From Dyadobacter tibetensis Y620-1 (GTDB lineage: Bacteria > Bacteroidota > Bacteroidia > Cytophagales > Spirosomataceae): 64,000 nt of DNA. The notes under the pieces are model-generated. The model saw only the letters and a program-made list of their open reading frames with translations. It was not told where the DNA came from and did not search any database. Below, in pieces: positions 1-9,792 of the stretch (positions are counted from its first letter, which is position 1; every line of letters begins with the position of its first letter). Both the position numbers and the translations under genes were made by a program. The DNA is taken from assembly GCF_000566685.1 (NCBI RefSeq), contig NZ_AZQN01000001.1:62001-126000 (forward strand), given 5' to 3'.

Positions 1-879
1 GGAAGGCTTAAGAAGCATGGTATTGAACTTGAGGCCGAGTACCGCAACAAAACCGCTTCAGGATTGAATTACTTCGTTAGAGGAATATTTGGTTTTAATG
101 AAAACCGGATCTTATACAAGGATGACCTTCCTTATGCATCAGATTATCAGAAGGCTGCCGGAAAACCTCTGGGTGCACAGTTGAGCGGTGTGGAGCTAAC
201 GGGCTCGGGATACTATACGTCCATAGACGATATACATAATAATGTGGCGGCCATCGATGTCAACAAGCTGAACGTTGGAGATTATAAGTATTTAGATTTT
301 AACTCTGATGGCTTAGTAAATAGCCTTGACAAATACCCCATACCTGGGTCTGACTATCCCCCGATTACCTATTCATTTTCATCGGGCTTTTCCTTCAAAA
401 AATTTGATTTCAACTTCGTTTTTCAAGGCAACGTAGGCAAGTTTGTAGAATACAACCAGACCTACGAAGTCGAATTTATCAAAGGCGACTGGCGTGTGCA
501 TCATTCTCAGCTCGACTTTTGGACCCCAACTAATCCGAATGCTAATCATGCGACCTTACATTATTCGGGTGGAGGGAGTACTGACAACTTATTCTGGGGT
601 GGGGGAGAGGCCGATAGAGGATTCGATATTATGGTTGAAAACAGATTTTGGAGAAATGCTAACTACCTGCGTTTGAAGGAAGTTTATGCGGCCTATACCT
701 TCAATTCAAAATTTTTGCAAAGGGTTATAGGTACATCTAATCTGGTGTTTTTTGTTACCGGTAACAACCTCTGGACAGTCACCAAACTGATAGAAGGCGA
801 TCCTGAATATAAAGATTTTAATCAGGGTTTTTATCCACAAATGACCAGTATCAAATTTGCCATCAAGGCGGCATTTTAA
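1..879 (+). CDS. SusC/RagA-type TonB-linked outer membrane protein, C-terminal part
   Basis: This is the C-terminal end of a SusC-family TonB-dependent transporter; the reading frame is already open at base 1, so the N-terminus, plug and most of the barrel lie outside the window. Visible family traits are the DFNSDGLVN segment (the acidic loop usual near the end of SusC barrels), the alternating aromatic beta-strand pattern, the ENRFWRNANYLRLKEVYAAY segment that matches the conserved late-barrel NASYLRLKN-type motif, and an aromatic-rich end finishing in AAF. SusC imports oligomers bound by its SusD lid. The matching SusD begins 16 bp downstream. The substrate cannot be told from this fragment. 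The family call is firm. Confidence 0.93.
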   Translation, partial: GRLKKHGIELEAEYRNKTASGLNYFVRGIFGFNENRILYKDDLPYASDYQKAAGKPLGAQLSGVELTGSGYYTSIDDIHNNVAAIDVNKLNVGDYKYLDFNSDGLVNSLDKYPIPGSDYPPITYSFSSGFSFKKFDFNFVFQGNVGKFVEYNQTYEVEFIKGDWRVHHSQLDFWTPTNPNANHATLHYSGGGSTDNLFWGGGEADRGFDIMVENRFWRNANYLRLKEVYAAYTFNSKFLQRVIGTSNLVFFVTGNNLWTVTKLIEGDPEYKDFNQGFYPQMTSIKFAIKAAF

Positions 880-895
880 ACATTCATTGATAAGT

Positions 896-2743
896 ATGAA
901 AAAATATTTCACACGATTGGTAGCCGCTACCGTATTGCTGGTGGCACCGGTATCCTGTATTAAAGACTTCCTGGAAAAAGCACCGGAATCGGGCTTGACC
1001 ACAACGGATGTCTTTACCAAATATGAAAATTTTAAAAAGTTTTTTGATGCCATTTATGAGGGTACCAAACAGGAAGGAGGTACCTGGAGAGGGTATAATA
1101 TCAAGCTTGCTTATGCCTCTTATCTGAATTTCTGGGATCAGAAATACACCCTGGAATCCCTGACCGATATGAGCGATATGGGGCGACTAATGGATGCTCA
1201 GGTAATAAAAAATGGCTCTATATCGGCTATCATCAATAAAATGACTTACGACCCGGCACGCCGACCAATTCTGGGAGCTATGTTTTCCATTATCCGGATC
1301 TGTAATACCACTTTGGCCAATATTCATATGCTCAAAGAAGTCAGTCCTGTCGATATCAATGATTTTAAGGGCCAGGCACATTTTATTAGGGCATTTGCAC
1401 ATTTCCAACTGGTTAAATTATGGGGAGGGATGCCCTACTTAAATGCGGTAATTGGCCCCGACGATCCTTGGGATATTCCACGTCTGAGCAATCACGAATC
1501 CTACCTACGCATTGCCATGGATATGGACACTGCCGCCTCTTATTTTGCTCAGGCTAATCTAATGCGCCGGGACCCTGGCCCTGGAGTAGGAGGCCACCTT
1601 AATAACCCTGAACAAAGAAGGCCTACCGGCGTAGCTGCCAAGGCCATTAAGGCCAGAGCCCTTCTGTACGCCGCCAGCCCCCTGAGTAATAAGAATGGAC
1701 AAAAGGACTGGGAAAACGCCGCTATCGCTAATTGGGAAGCTATCAAAATTGCTGAGGAAAATTCATATGCGTTATTACCACTTTCCGACTATAAGAAGAA
1801 TTATGTGGGCACCACCTATTCCAATGAACAATTATGGGGTTGGTATATTGGGACTATGGCCTATAACAACTCCAGCTTACAAGGGCTAGTAAATGGGGTT
1901 TTTGGAGGAGGAAAAACGGGATGGTCGGGTGAATGCCCTACACAAAATATGGTGGACCGGTTCGAAACCAAATGGGGTGAACCTCTGGTAACCGAGCAAG
2001 ACCGGGAAAAGGCTAGATTATCCGGACATTATAATGAACAAGATCCCTATGCCAACCGAGACCCGCGTTTTTACATTGATATCATCTATAATACAGCGCC
2101 CGTTCCAGGCTATGGAAATGCTAAAATTTATTATGAAATGTCTAATGGTACGGCAGTATACGGGCAACTCCAGGATCAGTCATATGCAGGAATTACGCGT
2201 ACGGGCTACTATCAAAGAAAAACCTGGGGTGAGCAAAGTGTAAATAATAAAACCACCCCTCAGCATACCGACCCTATCATCAGGTTGGGTGAGTTATATC
2301 TCAATTATGCTGAGGCCGCCAATGAGGCCTATGGGCCTAACGGACAAGCTCCAGGAGCCAATATGACTGCACTCCAGGCCTTAAACAAAATCAGAAACAG
2401 AGCGGGCATGCCCGACGTCCAAGATGCATTTACCGGTTCGAAGGATCTGCTGAGAGATCGTATCAAAAATGAAAGGACAATTGAGCTATGCTTTGAAGGG
2501 TCGCACTATTATTATGATATCCGTCGCTGGAAGGATGCCCCTACCGTGATGAATGGGCCTCTAATGGGTGTGGACATAGAAAAAGTCCCTGTGAGTGAAG
2601 CCTATCCCACCGGTTTTAAGTACGTAAGAGTCCCACTGGCAGCCAACAGGCAATCCCGATGGAAAGATGCCATGTACTATCTCCCCTTCAATACGGAGGA
2701 TACTTATAAGATGAAAAACTTTGCACCAAATGAAGTTTGGTAA
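896..2743 (+). CDS. SusD/RagB-family nutrient-binding outer membrane lipoprotein
   Basis: A 615-residue SusD-family surface lipoprotein, expected to act as the substrate-binding lid of the SusC encoded just upstream. The ATG at 896 gives a lipoprotein signal peptide with Cys at residue 21 (LLVAPVSC); the frame stays open back to 857, but that start would overlap the upstream gene and bury the signal. SusD marks are the early helical FIRAFAHFQLVKLWGGMPY segment, the ALLYAASP helix, and the C-terminal LNKIRNRAG, ERTIELCFEGSHYYYDIRRWKD and YYLPFNTEDTYKM blocks. It lies 16 bp after the partial SusC and 24 bp before the next SusC, as in a polysaccharide-utilisation-type operon. Substrate unknown. 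Confidence 0.94.
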   Translation: MKKYFTRLVAATVLLVAPVSCIKDFLEKAPESGLTTTDVFTKYENFKKFFDAIYEGTKQEGGTWRGYNIKLAYASYLNFWDQKYTLESLTDMSDMGRLMDAQVIKNGSISAIINKMTYDPARRPILGAMFSIIRICNTTLANIHMLKEVSPVDINDFKGQAHFIRAFAHFQLVKLWGGMPYLNAVIGPDDPWDIPRLSNHESYLRIAMDMDTAASYFAQANLMRRDPGPGVGGHLNNPEQRRPTGVAAKAIKARALLYAASPLSNKNGQKDWENAAIANWEAIKIAEENSYALLPLSDYKKNYVGTTYSNEQLWGWYIGTMAYNNSSLQGLVNGVFGGGKTGWSGECPTQNMVDRFETKWGEPLVTEQDREKARLSGHYNEQDPYANRDPRFYIDIIYNTAPVPGYGNAKIYYEMSNGTAVYGQLQDQSYAGITRTGYYQRKTWGEQSVNNKTTPQHTDPIIRLGELYLNYAEAANEAYGPNGQAPGANMTALQALNKIRNRAGMPDVQDAFTGSKDLLRDRIKNERTIELCFEGSHYYYDIRRWKDAPTVMNGPLMGVDIEKVPVSEAYPTGFKYVRVPLAANRQSRWKDAMYYLPFNTEDTYKMKNFAPNEVW

Positions 2744-2767
2744 TCCTGAACGCTTAATTATCGTAAT

Positions 2768-5700
2768 ATGAAAATATATCAATCTTGCTTAAAAAGAGGG
2801 GGTCTCGCCTTTATTTGGATCTTGCTGGGGACCCTGGCCCTGGCTCAAAATAAAACACCGAAAGCAGTCAATGTCAATATTCAGGTTACTGGAGAAGACG
2901 GTCTGCCCCTGTCTGGTGCTACGGTAGTGGTGGGCGAAGGCTTACTGCATGGAGAAACCAATTCTAGAGGAGAATATCGGTTTACGGCCCTGCCCGACGA
3001 CCATATTAGCGTGTCGATCAATGGATACGAAAAATCAGTGGCCCTGGTACGGGATGTGGTGACTTTTAATACGGTGGCATTGAAAAAAACCAAGTACTTC
3101 GGTGGAGCCGACGATGTAGTGGCGCTGCCTTTTATGGATATGAAAAAACGCAATCTTACTGGAGGCTATGTAACCCTGAAGAGTGCAGATCTGGAAAAAT
3201 ACCCTACCAACGATCTACGGAATGCCTTTGCTGGTCTGGTCAATGGCTTGGAGGTAATTGAGCGAGACGGTTCAGTAGGGTTGAATGCCGAGGAGGAGCT
3301 GGGTTTTTTCAGGGTAACGGAGAAAATTGGCTTATCAAGCAGAGGCCGTAATCCGATTTTTATTATTGATGATATTCCTACAGATATTACAGAAATGCCC
3401 CTGGACCCTCAGGAAATTGAATCGGTGACGGTGGTTAAAGATATTGTGGGCAAGACCATGCTGGGGCCCAGAGCAGCAGACGGAATTATCTATATTAAAA
3501 CTAAAAGAGGCAGACCCAACGAACGCTTTATGACCCTAAATGCCGAGCAGGGGATTAGCCATATTGACCGGTTTCCTGGCTTCACCTCTGGGGCGGAGTA
3601 TGCCCAGCTGAATAATGAGGCCCGTAATGCGAACGGGCTGCAGCCTTTATATTCTGATAAGGCCATTTCTGAGTATGCCAAGAACGACCCCTATAGTTTC
3701 AAATACCCCAGCGTAGATTATCGCAATCTTATGCTTAAGAATTCCAAAACTTTCCGTAGAGTCAATATGTCCTCATCGGGAGGGAATGAGACGGTACAGT
3801 ATGCCGCTTCCCTGGGTTATAACGGTGAAGGTGATATTTATAAGATGGGGAAAGTGTCAGATTATCACCGAATTAACGTAAGGTCTAATATAGACATCAA
3901 AATAAACCCTTTGATTAAGGTAAAGTTCGATTTTTTTGGTGGTATGACTATTCGGAGATCTCCAAACTACGGATATAATTCCAATTTTACCAGTGACAAT
4001 CAGTCGACCAATACGGCTCTCGATCTGGTGGAGTTCAATTCGGTGTTAGGGGATATTACGGAAACTCCTCCCATCGCTTTTCCTATATATGCAGCCTTTG
4101 GCGATGATCTGGATGCTCCGTGGTATGCCGTAAGTGCCAACTCTGCCTATAGGACCAATCCCATCGGAAACCTGATGCATAATGGGTATTATACCGAAAC
4201 AGGCAGAACAGGTGCCTCTAATCTGACCTTTGAATACGATTTGAAGGAGCTGGTGCCTGGGTTAAAGTCTAAAAGTTATGTGGGTTTTAATATCTTTAAT
4301 AGCATTAGAATTGGTAAAGCTGAAAACTACATCGCCTATATCGTTAATCCCCTTGTGACTGCCACGGGTGCTGACAGCATAGGGCTTTCTAAAGTTCATG
4401 ATGGTATTGATATGTCGGGTATGGCGAAGCTGCATGACTACTATTCTCAAAGGTTTGTTGTATACCAGAACTTTTCTTATCAGAAGTCATGGAAATCGAG
4501 TGATCTCCAAATGGGATTGACCTACTATTTAGGGAAATCCTCCAGGAATGGTATCGAAGAGCCACAGCGACAACAGAACGCCTCCTTAATCGGCTCCTAT
4601 TCTTTACTTGATCGGTATATGGTTCAAGGAGTCCTCAATTATGCCGGTACCTATAGTTTTGCAAAAGATAAGCGGTATGCAATGTTCCCGGCTCTGGGAC
4701 TGGGCTGGGTAGTGTCTGAAGAAAGTTTCTTTAAAAATGTTAAGACTATAAACTATTTGAAGCTTCGCGCCGAGGCTGGAACCCTAGGCTATGAAGGCTT
4801 TTTACCTCCCTTTTATAATCTGGATCGTTGGTCCGTAAATACTTCAGGAACTGCTTTTGGCCCCTTTTCTACCAATCAATGGTTTGGTAGCAATACCGAT
4901 AATTCCGTCTACCGGACCGTTCCCAACCGAATCGGGAACCCTGATCTGACCTGGGAGAAAAGAAGGGAATTTAGCGTGGGCCTGGATGCCCTGGTTCTGA
5001 AAAATTCCCTTTCCATCGAACTCAATTACTTCAATAATCTTAGGGATGGCATAGTTTCACAGTTATTTAATTTAGTGCCATATACAGCCGGCATTTCCAA
5101 CGCGAGACCTTGGTATAACTACAATAAAATTCGTTATCAGGGAGTCGAACTGGCTTTGCAATATACGCGACGTATCGGGCAAGTGCGCGTCTCTTTGGGG
5201 GGAAATGCCACTGTTCAGAACAGTGAAATTCTTAAATATGACGAGCCCAATTATCGCTACGAATTCCAGTCCAGAATTGGGCAGCCGACGGATGCTTATT
5301 ACGGGCAAACCTATTTGGGGAAATTTGCTTCTGATGCCGAAGCCCAGGAGGTGCCTCAAATCTATGATGAGGTCCTAAAAGCTGGTGATCTGAAATATAA
5401 GGATATGAATGGCGATGGCATAGTGGACGATAACGATATGAGCCAAATAGGGCATACTGCACCCCGCCTGATTTATGGAGTTAATTTTAAGTTAAGCTAT
5501 CAAAATTTTGACTTTACTGCCGTAGGCAACGGCCGTGCATTTTATGATATCCCTTTCACAAATAAATATTTTTGGAATGGATGGGGTGATAATAATTACT
5601 CCAATTTTGTGAAAAATAATATAGGCGGCGACTATCCTAACCTTTCCTACTTTAAGGTAAATAACAATTTTGTCGGCTCTGAATTCTGGCTTCGGGATGG

Positions 5701-5917
5701 GGGATTCTTCAAACTGCAAAATGTAGAAATGGCTTACAATTTCAGACTTTCGGCAGATAATATTATCAGGGCACGAACGATCCGGGTTTACTTTAGAGGA
5801 GCTAATCTTCTGACTCTTTCTAAAATTAAAGAGGTCGATCCAGAATCTATTAATTCGGGTATTACGGTGTACCCCCTGTTTAGAACCTTTACTGCCGGCC
5901 TTAAATTCAATTTTTAA
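2768..5917 (+). CDS. SusC/RagA-type TonB-linked outer membrane protein
   Basis: A complete SusC-family transporter of 1049 residues. It has a signal peptide (cleavage after about residue 26, LALAQ), a CarboxypepD_reg-like beta-sandwich at about 33-110 (DGLPLSGATVVVGEG), a plug at about 130-245, and a 22-strand-type barrel ending FTAGLKFNF. The acidic KDMNGDGIVDDND loop near residue 880 is typical. There is no STN domain, so direct sigma-factor signalling through this receptor is not expected. The segment before the plug lacks the common VVVGYGTQ motif and the plug reads unusually (NGLEVIERDGSVG and FIIDDIPTD rather than the usual PGV and IDG forms). It is the first gene of the second SusC/SusD pair in this operon; its SusD follows after 11 bp. 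Confidence 0.94.
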   Translation: MKIYQSCLKRGGLAFIWILLGTLALAQNKTPKAVNVNIQVTGEDGLPLSGATVVVGEGLLHGETNSRGEYRFTALPDDHISVSINGYEKSVALVRDVVTFNTVALKKTKYFGGADDVVALPFMDMKKRNLTGGYVTLKSADLEKYPTNDLRNAFAGLVNGLEVIERDGSVGLNAEEELGFFRVTEKIGLSSRGRNPIFIIDDIPTDITEMPLDPQEIESVTVVKDIVGKTMLGPRAADGIIYIKTKRGRPNERFMTLNAEQGISHIDRFPGFTSGAEYAQLNNEARNANGLQPLYSDKAISEYAKNDPYSFKYPSVDYRNLMLKNSKTFRRVNMSSSGGNETVQYAASLGYNGEGDIYKMGKVSDYHRINVRSNIDIKINPLIKVKFDFFGGMTIRRSPNYGYNSNFTSDNQSTNTALDLVEFNSVLGDITETPPIAFPIYAAFGDDLDAPWYAVSANSAYRTNPIGNLMHNGYYTETGRTGASNLTFEYDLKELVPGLKSKSYVGFNIFNSIRIGKAENYIAYIVNPLVTATGADSIGLSKVHDGIDMSGMAKLHDYYSQRFVVYQNFSYQKSWKSSDLQMGLTYYLGKSSRNGIEEPQRQQNASLIGSYSLLDRYMVQGVLNYAGTYSFAKDKRYAMFPALGLGWVVSEESFFKNVKTINYLKLRAEAGTLGYEGFLPPFYNLDRWSVNTSGTAFGPFSTNQWFGSNTDNSVYRTVPNRIGNPDLTWEKRREFSVGLDALVLKNSLSIELNYFNNLRDGIVSQLFNLVPYTAGISNARPWYNYNKIRYQGVELALQYTRRIGQVRVSLGGNATVQNSEILKYDEPNYRYEFQSRIGQPTDAYYGQTYLGKFASDAEAQEVPQIYDEVLKAGDLKYKDMNGDGIVDDNDMSQIGHTAPRLIYGVNFKLSYQNFDFTAVGNGRAFYDIPFTNKYFWNGWGDNNYSNFVKNNIGGDYPNLSYFKVNNNFVGSEFWLRDGGFFKLQNVEMAYNFRLSADNIIRARTIRVYFRGANLLTLSKIKEVDPESINSGITVYPLFRTFTAGLKFNF

Positions 5918-5928
5918 ACTGAAGTACG

Positions 5929-7725
5929 ATGCAAAAGTTCAATGATATAAAAAGTGGGCTCTGGTTTGTCCTGTTATTCTGTAGCCTAACGTCCTGCATA
6001 GATTATCTGGAGCCTTATCCCAATGGCAACCGGACCACAGAGGATATCTGGAAATATCAGGACATGGTCCAAGGCCTCGTAGGAAACTGTTATGATAATA
6101 TGCCCCGTGGATATAATGATTTTGAAGGGGTCTATTTAGATGGAGCCTCCGATGATGTAGTGATCACCAGTAGCACCCATACACTTGCGAAGCTCGCCGT
6201 TGGCGCCTTGCCTACCAGCCAAGATCCATTTCGAGGCTATTGGGATCGTAACTATCGATCTATATACTCAGTCAATCTTTTTCTAAAAGACCGGAGGGGA
6301 TATAATACCCGGTTCCTGGTAGACCCTCATTTGAACGAATTAGTCAGGAACAGGTTACAGGGAGAAGCATATGCCATTCGTGCGTGGTTTCAATATGACT
6401 TGCTTATGAAGTTCGGTGGCAAAGGTTTGGATGGTCAGTTATTGGGATTCCCCATTATGCTGGAGCCTGTGGATATTAGCAAGCAGTCCAATTTTGCACG
6501 CAATACCTACGACGAATGTGTCCAGCAAATCATTGCAGACTGCGACTCTGCCTATAAATATTTACCCATTGCCCACCGCGATTACCTGGTGCCCAACATT
6601 AGTGATAGAGCCTATGCAGGTGGTCGTTACTGGGGGCGTTTCGATGGAATCACTACACGAGCCATTAAGGCTTTGGTCTATCTCCAATGGGCAAGCCCTC
6701 GGTTCAATCCGGGAAATGATCCTTCTCGGTGGGATCTGGCTGCCAGGAATGCCAAAGAAGTGATCGATTTTAAAAGGACTACTGATGCAGTGAAAAATGG
6801 TTTTGATCCTGTGAAAGCCGTTAACTGGTTTGATCCAAATTTTGGGTCAATCATTTTTGCTTCGAGGTATAATAATTCAAACGATGCTATGGAGCGGATG
6901 TTCTACCCTGGAGGATTTCAGGGTACCGGGGCGGTAGGCGCTACCCAGGAGCTGGTAGACGCTTTTCCTATGAAAAATGGTTACCCCATCACCGATCCTA
7001 TGAGCCTCTATGATCCTAACAAGCCCTATGAGAATAGAGATCCTAGATTTTACAGCACCATTTTTCATAATAATGCTAAAGCCGTTAAAATTAACAGCAA
7101 TACGGTCATGTATACCTTTGAAAACTGGATCAATGGTAAAGATGCAGCTGGACCCGCCGTGAATAGCCGAACCAACTATCATATCAAAAAAATGGTATTC
7201 ATGGGGCTCAATTGGTCCGACAATTCTATCAACCGTCAGCCCCATTCTAAAATGTTTATCCGTTGGGAACATATGTTGCTCGCCTTTGCAGAAGCGGCGA
7301 ACCATGTGGAAGGACCCAACGGGGGGCGTTATGGCATGTCGGCTAAGGAAGCAATGACTTTTATCCGTTCCAAAAATACCTCTGATGGTGCCAAGGGGTT
7401 TGTTTCTGATCCATACCTGGCCGAAGTAGCCGCTGCAGGACCTAATGCCTTTAATAAATTCATACAAAACGAAAGGCGTTTGGAGCTTTGTTTTGAAGGT
7501 CAGCGGTTCTATGACCTTCGCCGATGGTCTACAGACCTTTCGGAGATAAATAAACCAGTTCATGGAGCGAAAATTATCAAAAACTCTGATGATAGCTTTA
7601 CTTATGATTTGAAATATCCAGTTCAGACCCGATCCTATTCTTCCGCATTTCTTCCTATTCCTTATGAAGAAATGCTCAGGATGAGCAACCTAGTGCAAAA
7701 TGAAGGTTGGGAAGCTTGGAAGTAA
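5929..7725 (+). CDS. SusD/RagB-family nutrient-binding outer membrane lipoprotein
   Basis: A 598-residue SusD-family lipoprotein, partner of the SusC immediately upstream (11 bp gap). The signal peptide ends in a lipobox with Cys at about residue 23 (FCSLTSC). Family blocks are QGEAYAIRAWFQYDLLMKFG, the ALVYLQWASPRFNP helix, NPYENRDPRF-like text (KPYENRDPRFYST), and the C-terminal ERRLELCFEGQRFYDLRRW and FLPIPYEEMLRM motifs. It is expected to cap the SusC barrel at the cell surface and bind a glycan or similar oligomer. It is followed after 54 bp by a DUF1735-type lipoprotein, which usually adds further substrate binding. Exact substrate is not readable from sequence. Confidence 0.94.
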   Translation: MQKFNDIKSGLWFVLLFCSLTSCIDYLEPYPNGNRTTEDIWKYQDMVQGLVGNCYDNMPRGYNDFEGVYLDGASDDVVITSSTHTLAKLAVGALPTSQDPFRGYWDRNYRSIYSVNLFLKDRRGYNTRFLVDPHLNELVRNRLQGEAYAIRAWFQYDLLMKFGGKGLDGQLLGFPIMLEPVDISKQSNFARNTYDECVQQIIADCDSAYKYLPIAHRDYLVPNISDRAYAGGRYWGRFDGITTRAIKALVYLQWASPRFNPGNDPSRWDLAARNAKEVIDFKRTTDAVKNGFDPVKAVNWFDPNFGSIIFASRYNNSNDAMERMFYPGGFQGTGAVGATQELVDAFPMKNGYPITDPMSLYDPNKPYENRDPRFYSTIFHNNAKAVKINSNTVMYTFENWINGKDAAGPAVNSRTNYHIKKMVFMGLNWSDNSINRQPHSKMFIRWEHMLLAFAEAANHVEGPNGGRYGMSAKEAMTFIRSKNTSDGAKGFVSDPYLAEVAAAGPNAFNKFIQNERRLELCFEGQRFYDLRRWSTDLSEINKPVHGAKIIKNSDDSFTYDLKYPVQTRSYSSAFLPIPYEEMLRMSNLVQNEGWEAWK

Positions 7726-7779
7726 AACCCTCTTGGGCTCATAATTTCAGATAGAATTTTAATTTAATAACAGAAAGAT

Positions 7780-8742
7780 ATGAAAATCAAAATCTTAGTT
7801 CTGTTCCTGGCAATTGGTTCACTTACCTCTTGTTACAAGGATTATATTGACGATTTCGACTTTAGTGCCATCTATTTTAGTTACCAAACCAATGTACGTA
7901 CCTTCGTGGTAGGGGAAGGAATGAAAATCAAGGTCGGGGCAGCCCTATCCGGGGTTCGGGACAATCGTCAGGATCGAATCGTGAATTTCAAATTAGAGAA
8001 TAGTTTGATCACCGATGAAATATTAACTGCCATGAAGAATGGATTAGGCTATATTAAAGATGCAGTAGCTCCTGTGGATAAGTTAAAGCCTATGCCTTCC
8101 CAATATTTTACTATCTCCGACGCTTCCCAAATGATTATCAGGAAAGGCGAGTATATGGGTGCAGTAGAAATTAAAGCGGATTCTGCCGCATTTCTGAGGG
8201 ATTTAGAAACCATTAATCCGGTGTATGCCCTTCCCTTTTATATTCAAAGCGCCGATGCGGATTCGGTACTTGGTGCGAAACGTTATGCTGTTATTGCCTT
8301 GAAATATGAGAATATGTTATTTGGAAACTATTATCATGGGGGAGTAACAGTAGTGAAAGATTCCACCGGCAAAATCGTTCGTACGGTAAATTACTTCACC
8401 ACCATCCCGGTTCCTGAGAGTAAGATGATGGCATTAAAAACCATAGCTCCAGATGCCTTAGTTACCAATAGAATTAGCGATCAGTCTGGTGCCATGAAAC
8501 TTACACTTAAAGGAGGTGACGTTCTGATTAGTGGGGTGGAAGGCTCCGGGACGGAGGTACAACCCGATGGTGCCAGCACTTATAACCGTGCTCGTCTGCT
8601 CCAGGATCGAAGGATATATCTGAGCTATAAGTTTAAAAACCAAGATGGTACCACCTCTTTTGCCAAAGATACACTTACCTTCCGCAACCGGATCAGGGAT
8701 GGCGTAAACGAATGGCAGGACGAGAATCCTGAAAATTATTAA
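7780..8742 (+). CDS. DUF1735 (BT_3987-like N-terminal) domain surface lipoprotein
   Basis: A 320-residue predicted lipoprotein; the signal peptide MKIKILVLFLAIGSLTSC has a lipobox Cys at 18. Residues about 20-165 fit the DUF1735 (BT_3987-like N-terminal) beta-sandwich: an IYFSYQTNVRTFVVGEG start, a KVGAALSGVRDN strand and an ISDASQMIIRKGEYMGAVEIK strand. Residues about 180-320 look like the second beta-rich domain that often accompanies it (DUF4361 or DUF4973 type; I cannot tell which). Such proteins follow SusC/SusD pairs and are thought to be surface glycan-binding accessories. It is the last gene of the operon and is followed by a clear terminator. Domain call fairly sure, ligand unknown. 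Confidence 0.8.
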   Translation: MKIKILVLFLAIGSLTSCYKDYIDDFDFSAIYFSYQTNVRTFVVGEGMKIKVGAALSGVRDNRQDRIVNFKLENSLITDEILTAMKNGLGYIKDAVAPVDKLKPMPSQYFTISDASQMIIRKGEYMGAVEIKADSAAFLRDLETINPVYALPFYIQSADADSVLGAKRYAVIALKYENMLFGNYYHGGVTVVKDSTGKIVRTVNYFTTIPVPESKMMALKTIAPDALVTNRISDQSGAMKLTLKGGDVLISGVEGSGTEVQPDGASTYNRARLLQDRRIYLSYKFKNQDGTTSFAKDTLTFRNRIRDGVNEWQDENPENY

Positions 8743-8792
8743 AGTTGAGTCGTTTCAACTTACTTTCTATTCCGATAACCCATAAAAAATCG

Positions 8793-8821
8793 GGCTGGCC
8801 TCTGAAGGGCCGGCCTTTTTT
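8793..8821 (+). terminator. Rho-independent terminator after the tandem SusC/SusD operon
   Basis: An 8-bp GC-rich stem (8793-8800 with 8808-8815, one G-T pair) around a 7-base loop is followed directly by a run of six T. It lies 50 bp after the stop of the DUF1735 lipoprotein gene and separates this operon from the ECF sigma cassette. Confidence 0.9.
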
Positions 8822-9094
8822 GACTTCCACTTGCTCATAGATTAGCCTCTCCGAATTAGATAGGTATGTTAACTTTCCCCATGTAACATGGGTAGATATA
8901 TCAGCAGGAGGCTAGGTATAGTACTTGCTCGCTAAGGCTCTAGATGATGAGATTTGAAGAAAATTGTGGACAGTGTGAGTATAATGCGTGGACGGTTGGC
9001 TTTAGATTGCCTTTGTTACACCGCACAAAAAGGTTCTGCAAGGACTTAAGTAAGTTCGTGGTATTTCCTTAAAACATTAATATCGAACGGCCAT
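8822..9094. other. Intergenic stretch upstream of the ECF sigma factor gene
   Basis: Together with the terminator and the bases just before it this makes a 352-bp gap without a convincing gene. It must hold the promoter for the sigma/FecR cassette. The best -7-like box I see is the 7-of-8 match GAGATTTG at about 8949-8956 with a TTG some 21 bases upstream, but this is weak. A 42-codon open frame at 8944-9072 has no support. No tRNA or repeat is visible. Confidence 0.4.
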
Positions 9095-9673
9095 ATGGAC
9101 TATCATCTGCTCAGTGATGAACTGCTGGTTAAACTTTTGAGGGTTGACGACTCAGACGCTTTCAATGAAATCTATAAACGTTACTGGAAGATTTTGTATC
9201 AATCGGCAAGGAAGAAAATAGCCTCAGAAGATGTGGTAGAAGAGATATTACAAAATGTATTTCTGAAGATATGGGAAAAGCGGGATATTCAAAAAATTGA
9301 TGACTTGGGTGCCTACCTTTATACGGCTACAAAATATCAGGTGATGAATTATTACCGTACGCAGTTCTTTTTAGAAAAGTTTGAGCCGGTTAGCCAAAAT
9401 GGAACGGAATTATTGGATGATTCTACCCAGCAAGACATTCACCTTATGGAGATTTCCCATATTTTCGAGCAGGTGCTTTCTCTGCTGCCTCAGAAAACGA
9501 GTCAGGTTTTTGCCTTAAGCAGGCAAGAATTAAAAACAACCAGAGAGATAGCACAAATCCTTAATATCCCAGAGCGGACGGTGGAATATCATATCACTCA
9601 ATCGCTCAAACAACTTCGGATATCCCTGAAAGATTTTTTGCCCACTATCTTTATATTTCTCTGGCTATTGTAA
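9095..9673 (+). CDS. ECF RNA polymerase sigma factor (FecI-like, Bacteroidota type)
   Basis: A 192-residue extracytoplasmic-function sigma factor of the Bacteroidota sigma-70 expansion. Region 2 runs from about 22 to 88 (DAFNEIYKRYWKILYQSARKK, then the VVEEILQNVFLKIWEKR helix typical of region 2.2-2.4), and region 4 from about 120 to 178, with the HTH seen in LKTTREIAQILNIPERTVEYHI. The C-terminus is a short very hydrophobic tail, frequent in this group. The partner FecR anti-sigma factor follows after 119 bp and an STN-containing SusC after that, so this sigma factor is expected to switch on the downstream SusC/SusD genes when the transporter binds its substrate. Confidence 0.93.
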   Translation: MDYHLLSDELLVKLLRVDDSDAFNEIYKRYWKILYQSARKKIASEDVVEEILQNVFLKIWEKRDIQKIDDLGAYLYTATKYQVMNYYRTQFFLEKFEPVSQNGTELLDDSTQQDIHLMEISHIFEQVLSLLPQKTSQVFALSRQELKTTREIAQILNIPERTVEYHITQSLKQLRISLKDFLPTIFIFLWLL

Positions 9674-9792
9674 AATTTAAAGAAAATACTTTAAATAGTT
9701 CGGTTTTGTATAAACTTTCATAGAAATGATTAAATAATCCTGCGGTACTAATCCGTTTTTACGACTATAGGGATAGAATCATCTTGGGAATC

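Noticed and set aside
6877-7563. A long 228-codon frame on the minus strand inside the second SusD gene
   Set aside because: It is fully antisense to a gene with clear SusD motifs and has no domain pattern of its own.
8944-9072. A 42-codon open frame just before the ECF sigma gene, with a CGQC motif
   Set aside because: No ribosome-binding site, no recognisable family, and it lies where the sigma-gene promoter should be; most likely chance.
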